From Betaproteobacteria bacterium (GTDB lineage Bacteria; Pseudomonadota; Gammaproteobacteria; Burkholderiales; Burkholderiaceae_E), in contig RFVZ01000107.1 in the NCBI GenBank assembly GCA_009922405.1, forward strand, positions 1 through 8,460: a stretch of DNA of 8,460 nucleotides, read 5' to 3'. Positions 6,514 through 8,460 of this stretch are shown here, piece after piece. The notes beneath the pieces are model-generated. The model saw only the letters and a list, made by a program, of their open reading frames with translations, ran no database searches and had not been told where the DNA came from. The position numbers were made by a program, and so were the translations under genes. How positions within the stretch are numbered: the first letter of the stretch is position 1; each line of letters opens with the position of its first letter.

Positions 6514-7008
6514 ATGAACTCCGCACCGCTTCGCATCATCGCCACTGGCGGCACCTTCGACAAGTGTTATGCCCCAATCGATGGGTCCCTGGGCTTTGCC
6601 GAAAGCTGTTTGCCGGTGCTCATTGGCGAAAGCCGGATTCAACCCGCCCCTGTCATCGAAATTCTGATGCTGGTGGACAGTCTCGAGATGACACCGGAGC
6701 AACGTCGATCATTGGTGGCCGCCTGTCAGGCCGCACCCGAATCGCACCTCGTCATCATCCACGGCACCGACACCCTCGTCGAGAGCGCAGCCGCGATCGC
6801 CGCCATTGGCCTGGACAAGACCGTCGTATTGACCGGCGCCATGGTTCCGGCGCGATTCAACGCCTCCGACGCACGCTTTAACTGTGGCTTTGCGCTCGCG
6901 GCCTCGCGCCTTTTGCCCGCAGGCGTGTGGGTCGCTATCAACGGATTGATTCAGCGCTGGGACCAGGTTCGAAAAAACCGCGCAGCCGGCGTCTTTGAGG
7001 AACTTTGA
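6514..7008 (+). CDS. Single-domain asparaginase-like protein
   Basis: A 164-residue protein equal to the N-terminal, catalytic-loop domain of bacterial L-asparaginases, which hydrolyse asparagine to aspartate and ammonia. It has TGGTFDK (11-17, nucleophile-type Thr 14), DSLEMT (55-60), HGTDT (83-87, Thr-Asp pair of the second catalytic triad) and DKTVVLTGAMVPARF (101-115, with Lys 102). It stops at VFEEL, where full-length enzymes of about 330 residues continue into a C-terminal domain. No remnant of that domain follows, since the opposite-strand gene ends 11 bp further on. Short asparaginase-domain proteins of this size are known in proteobacteria, so this is probably a natural family rather than a truncation; whether it is an active asparaginase is uncertain. 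GGAG at 6501-6504 lies 9 nt before the ATG. Confidence 0.9.
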   Translation: MNSAPLRIIATGGTFDKCYAPIDGSLGFAESCLPVLIGESRIQPAPVIEILMLVDSLEMTPEQRRSLVAACQAAPESHLVIIHGTDTLVESAAAIAAIGLDKTVVLTGAMVPARFNASDARFNCGFALAASRLLPAGVWVAINGLIQRWDQVRKNRAAGVFEEL

Positions 7009-7019
7009 ATTCAGGCACG

Positions 7020-8084
7020 TTAAATTGGCGCTCTCTCGACGCGTTCCAGCCACGCCCGGCTGCGCTTCCAGCCACCCTGCACCACCAACAACAGCGTCAC
7101 CACGCGGGTAGCATGAAAAGCCGTCACAACGGGTACGCCCAGTTGCAGGGCCTGCGCGGTTAAGCACATCTCGGCAATCCCGCCAGGTGCCGTGGCCAAC
7201 ACCAGGGTCGCCAGCGGAATTTCCACCACCCATCCGATCAGAGCGGCCAAGGCCGCGGATCCTGCCAACCCAAGAAGCGTCACACCGCCAACGATCACAA
7301 GAAAGCGCGGCGCCCGATTGAAAAACCCCGGGCCAAAACGCCCACCCAAGGAAATTCCGATCAACAGTTGCCCCAGGGGCGAGACCCAGTTGGGTAAGGC
7401 AGAAGCCAAATGACCGCTCGCCGTCAGGAGCAGCGCGCCAGCGAGTGAGCCAAGCATCCAAGGATTCGGGCCGCGGACTCGCCGCAAGAGCAAAGCCGAG
7501 CCCACCGTGCAGGCGACGAGTACGGCCAGACCAAAGGGCTCCACCGTTTGAGCCCCGGTCACATAGCGGTCACTGCCGTGGAGGCCGAACCGATCATAGA
7601 CGAGGGGCAATATAACCACCACGAGCATCAACCGCAGGCTGTGCGCGGCCGCGACCAGTTCGACCCGCGCGCCCGCGCGCTCCCCTTGCAATACCATTTC
7701 GGCAGCCGCACCAATCGGCCCCGACCAGTAGGCGGTGGCTGGATCGGCGCCGCCCCACCGAATCAAGGCCCACGACAAAAAACCGCCAAGCGCGAGCGAC
7801 CAAAGCACCGCGAGTGCGATCCAGGGAGCCCACTCGCCCACCCGCACCAGCACCGAGGGCGTGAAATACAGCCCTAACGCAGTCCCGATCACCCACTGTC
7901 CAGCCGCTTGCGCAAAAGGCGGTGCACCGGCTCGCAGACCGCGCAGGCGCAAAAAAGCACACGGAAACAGGGCGCCCAGTAACCAGGGCAGGGGAAGGTG
8001 CGCTGCACTCGCCAACCAGCCCCCGATGAACGCCGCGGACAGGGTGCGGACGGATACCCACCAAGGGTTTGCAGGAGGCGACAT
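7020..8084 (-). CDS. AbrB family membrane protein (duplicated AbrB domain)
   Basis: A 354-residue integral membrane protein with about ten hydrophobic segments, of the AbrB/COG3180 family once mislabelled ammonia monooxygenase; its transported substrate or role is not established. The internal duplication is visible: PWLLGAL (33-39) matches PWMLGSL (208-214), GQWVIGTALG (62-71) matches GQLLIGISLG (238-247), and GPIGAAAEM (122-130) matches PGGIAEM (300-306). Each repeat ends in a His-containing helix followed by an Arg (AAAHSLRLM; AFHATRVV). This is unrelated to the Bacillus AbrB DNA-binding regulator despite the name. The ATG at 8084 lacks a good Shine-Dalgarno, but no better in-frame start is near. 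It is convergent with the asparaginase-like gene and divergent from soxY (120 bp between starts), so it may share regulation with the sox locus. Confidence 0.93.
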   Translation of the reverse strand: MSPPANPWWVSVRTLSAAFIGGWLASAAHLPLPWLLGALFPCAFLRLRGLRAGAPPFAQAAGQWVIGTALGLYFTPSVLVRVGEWAPWIALAVLWSLALGGFLSWALIRWGGADPATAYWSGPIGAAAEMVLQGERAGARVELVAAAHSLRLMLVVVILPLVYDRFGLHGSDRYVTGAQTVEPFGLAVLVACTVGSALLLRRVRGPNPWMLGSLAGALLLTASGHLASALPNWVSPLGQLLIGISLGGRFGPGFFNRAPRFLVIVGGVTLLGLAGSAALAALIGWVVEIPLATLVLATAPGGIAEMCLTAQALQLGVPVVTAFHATRVVTLLLVVQGGWKRSRAWLERVERAPI

Positions 8085-8134
8085 CCGTTTTATAAAGAAG
8101 CCGTTTAGGAGGATTGCGGAAGGCGCATTCGATT

Positions 8135-8157
8135 CACTTATGATTGGACCATAAGTG
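8135..8157. promoter_or_regulatory. Perfect 8-bp inverted repeat in the soxY upstream region
   Basis: CACTTATG (8135-8142) and its exact reverse complement CATAAGTG (8150-8157) are separated by 7 bp (attggac), 48 bp before the soxY start. The layout fits a dimeric regulator's operator. TATGAT at 8140-8145 resembles a -10 box overlapping the left arm, but no fitting -35 is visible. Sox operons are often controlled by an ArsR-type repressor (SoxR); linking this site to it is inference. The rest of the 8085-8204 intergenic region shows only a 5-bp hairpin (8167-8171 with 8180-8184). Confidence 0.5.
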
Positions 8158-8204
8158 TTTTAAGCCGGCCGTTTCAACCCGGCCATTAACCCGAATCTCT
8201 GCCG

Positions 8205-8460
8205 ATGCCTTCTCGTCGTGAAGCCCTCAGTTCAAGCGCCCGTCTGGCGACCCTGCTCAGCCTCGCTGGCCTGATGCCCAGTCTGGCCCTGAGCCGCGAG
8301 GGTGCATATGGCGCCGCCTTTGAGGCCCATTCGCTGGCCGAACTCACGCGCGCGCTCGGTGTGCAGGCTCCGATCGAGAGCCGCGAGATGCTTCTGCAAG
8401 CGCCAGACATGGCTGAAAACGGAAGTGCTGTTCAGCTGACGGCCTCGACCACTGCGGGCG
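8205..8460 (+). CDS. soxY: Thiosulfate oxidation carrier protein SoxY, 3'-truncated by window edge
   Basis: SoxY, with SoxZ, carries sulfur intermediates on a C-terminal cysteine while SoxXA, SoxB and SoxCD process them in the periplasm. Only the first 85 residues are in the window. Residues 1-28 form an export signal with a twin-arginine-like start (SRREAL) and a hydrophobic core (LATLLSLAGL), in line with the Tat export known for SoxY. The mature part has the family pattern AFEAHSLAEL..ALG.QAPIES, then LQAPDMAENGSAVQLTAST, close to the usual APDIAENG.VVP motif. The sulfur-binding GGCGG tail lies outside the window. The start at 8205 is the first ATG in frame with the signal, though its ribosome-binding site is weak. 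soxZ would be expected next. Confidence 0.92.
   Translation, partial: MPSRREALSSSARLATLLSLAGLMPSLALSREGAYGAAFEAHSLAELTRALGVQAPIESREMLLQAPDMAENGSAVQLTASTTAG

Noticed and set aside
6120..6881. Plus-strand frame of 253 codons opposite the dehydrogenase and into the asparaginase-like gene
   Set aside because: It overlaps two real genes, is Ser/Ala/Arg/His-rich with no motif, and has no independent ribosome-binding site.
6709..7461. Minus-strand frame of 250 codons across the asparaginase-like and AbrB-family genes
   Set aside because: It covers parts of two well-supported genes in other frames and its product is a Gly/Arg/Cys-rich sequence without domains.
8090..8096. TATAAA-like box (minus strand) next to the AbrB-family gene start as a promoter
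   Set aside because: Only a few bases from the ATG, with no fitting -35 element, so a promoter there would leave almost no leader.
1..8460. CRISPR array, tRNA/rRNA genes, insertion sequences, prophage or toxin-antitoxin genes
   Set aside because: I saw no spaced direct-repeat array, no cloverleaf-like or rRNA segment, no transposase or integrase motif, and no toxin-antitoxin pair.

Overview
This is a dense, GC-rich (roughly 60% G+C by eye) chromosomal segment of a proteobacterium. It has ten protein genes on both strands and no gene-free stretch above about 120 bases. The right edge enters soxY, the sulfur-carrier subunit of the periplasmic Sox thiosulfate-oxidising complex, so the organism is very likely a sulfur oxidiser. 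The mix of families (LtaE-type threonine aldolase, GTP-type PEP carboxykinase, YiiM-type MOSC protein, single-domain asparaginase) suggests a gammaproteobacterium. The genus cannot be fixed from this window; the Halothiobacillus/Guyparkeria type of lineage is only a guess.

Layout, left to right. (a) Positions 2-1617, plus strand: a low-specificity threonine aldolase missing its N-terminus, overlapping by 4 nt a DUF4262-family gene. (b) 1632-3587, minus strand: GTP-dependent PEP carboxykinase, convergent with the pair in (a). (c) 3678-4497, plus strand, divergent from pckG: a YiiM-like MOSC protein followed 4 nt later by a 58-residue two-helix membrane protein. (d) 4566-5690, plus strand: a 374-residue protein I do not recognise, with a helix-turn-helix-like C-terminal segment. 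(e) 5687-6454, minus strand: a short-chain dehydrogenase starting at TTG, whose stop codon interlocks with that of the unknown gene. (f) 6514-7008, plus strand: a single-domain asparaginase-like protein. (g) 7020-8084, minus strand: an AbrB-family multi-spanning membrane protein. (h) 8205 onward, plus strand: soxY, divergent from the AbrB-family gene, with a perfect inverted repeat in the intergenic region.

How the genes work together: PEP carboxykinase and threonine aldolase are central carbon and amino-acid metabolism; soxY opens an energy-metabolism locus. I see no single pathway joining the rest. No mobile element, CRISPR array, phage gene or RNA gene is visible, and I found no convincing defence or biosynthetic system.

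The most unusual features are at DNA level. Three nearby genes each carry short in-frame tandem repeats (9 or 12 bp units) in probable surface loops, and a fourth array of 10 bp units runs over a stop codon. A perfect 20-bp palindrome lies inside the DUF4262 gene. A low-GC patch lies in the MOSC gene. The 374-residue unknown protein is the best candidate for something undescribed.
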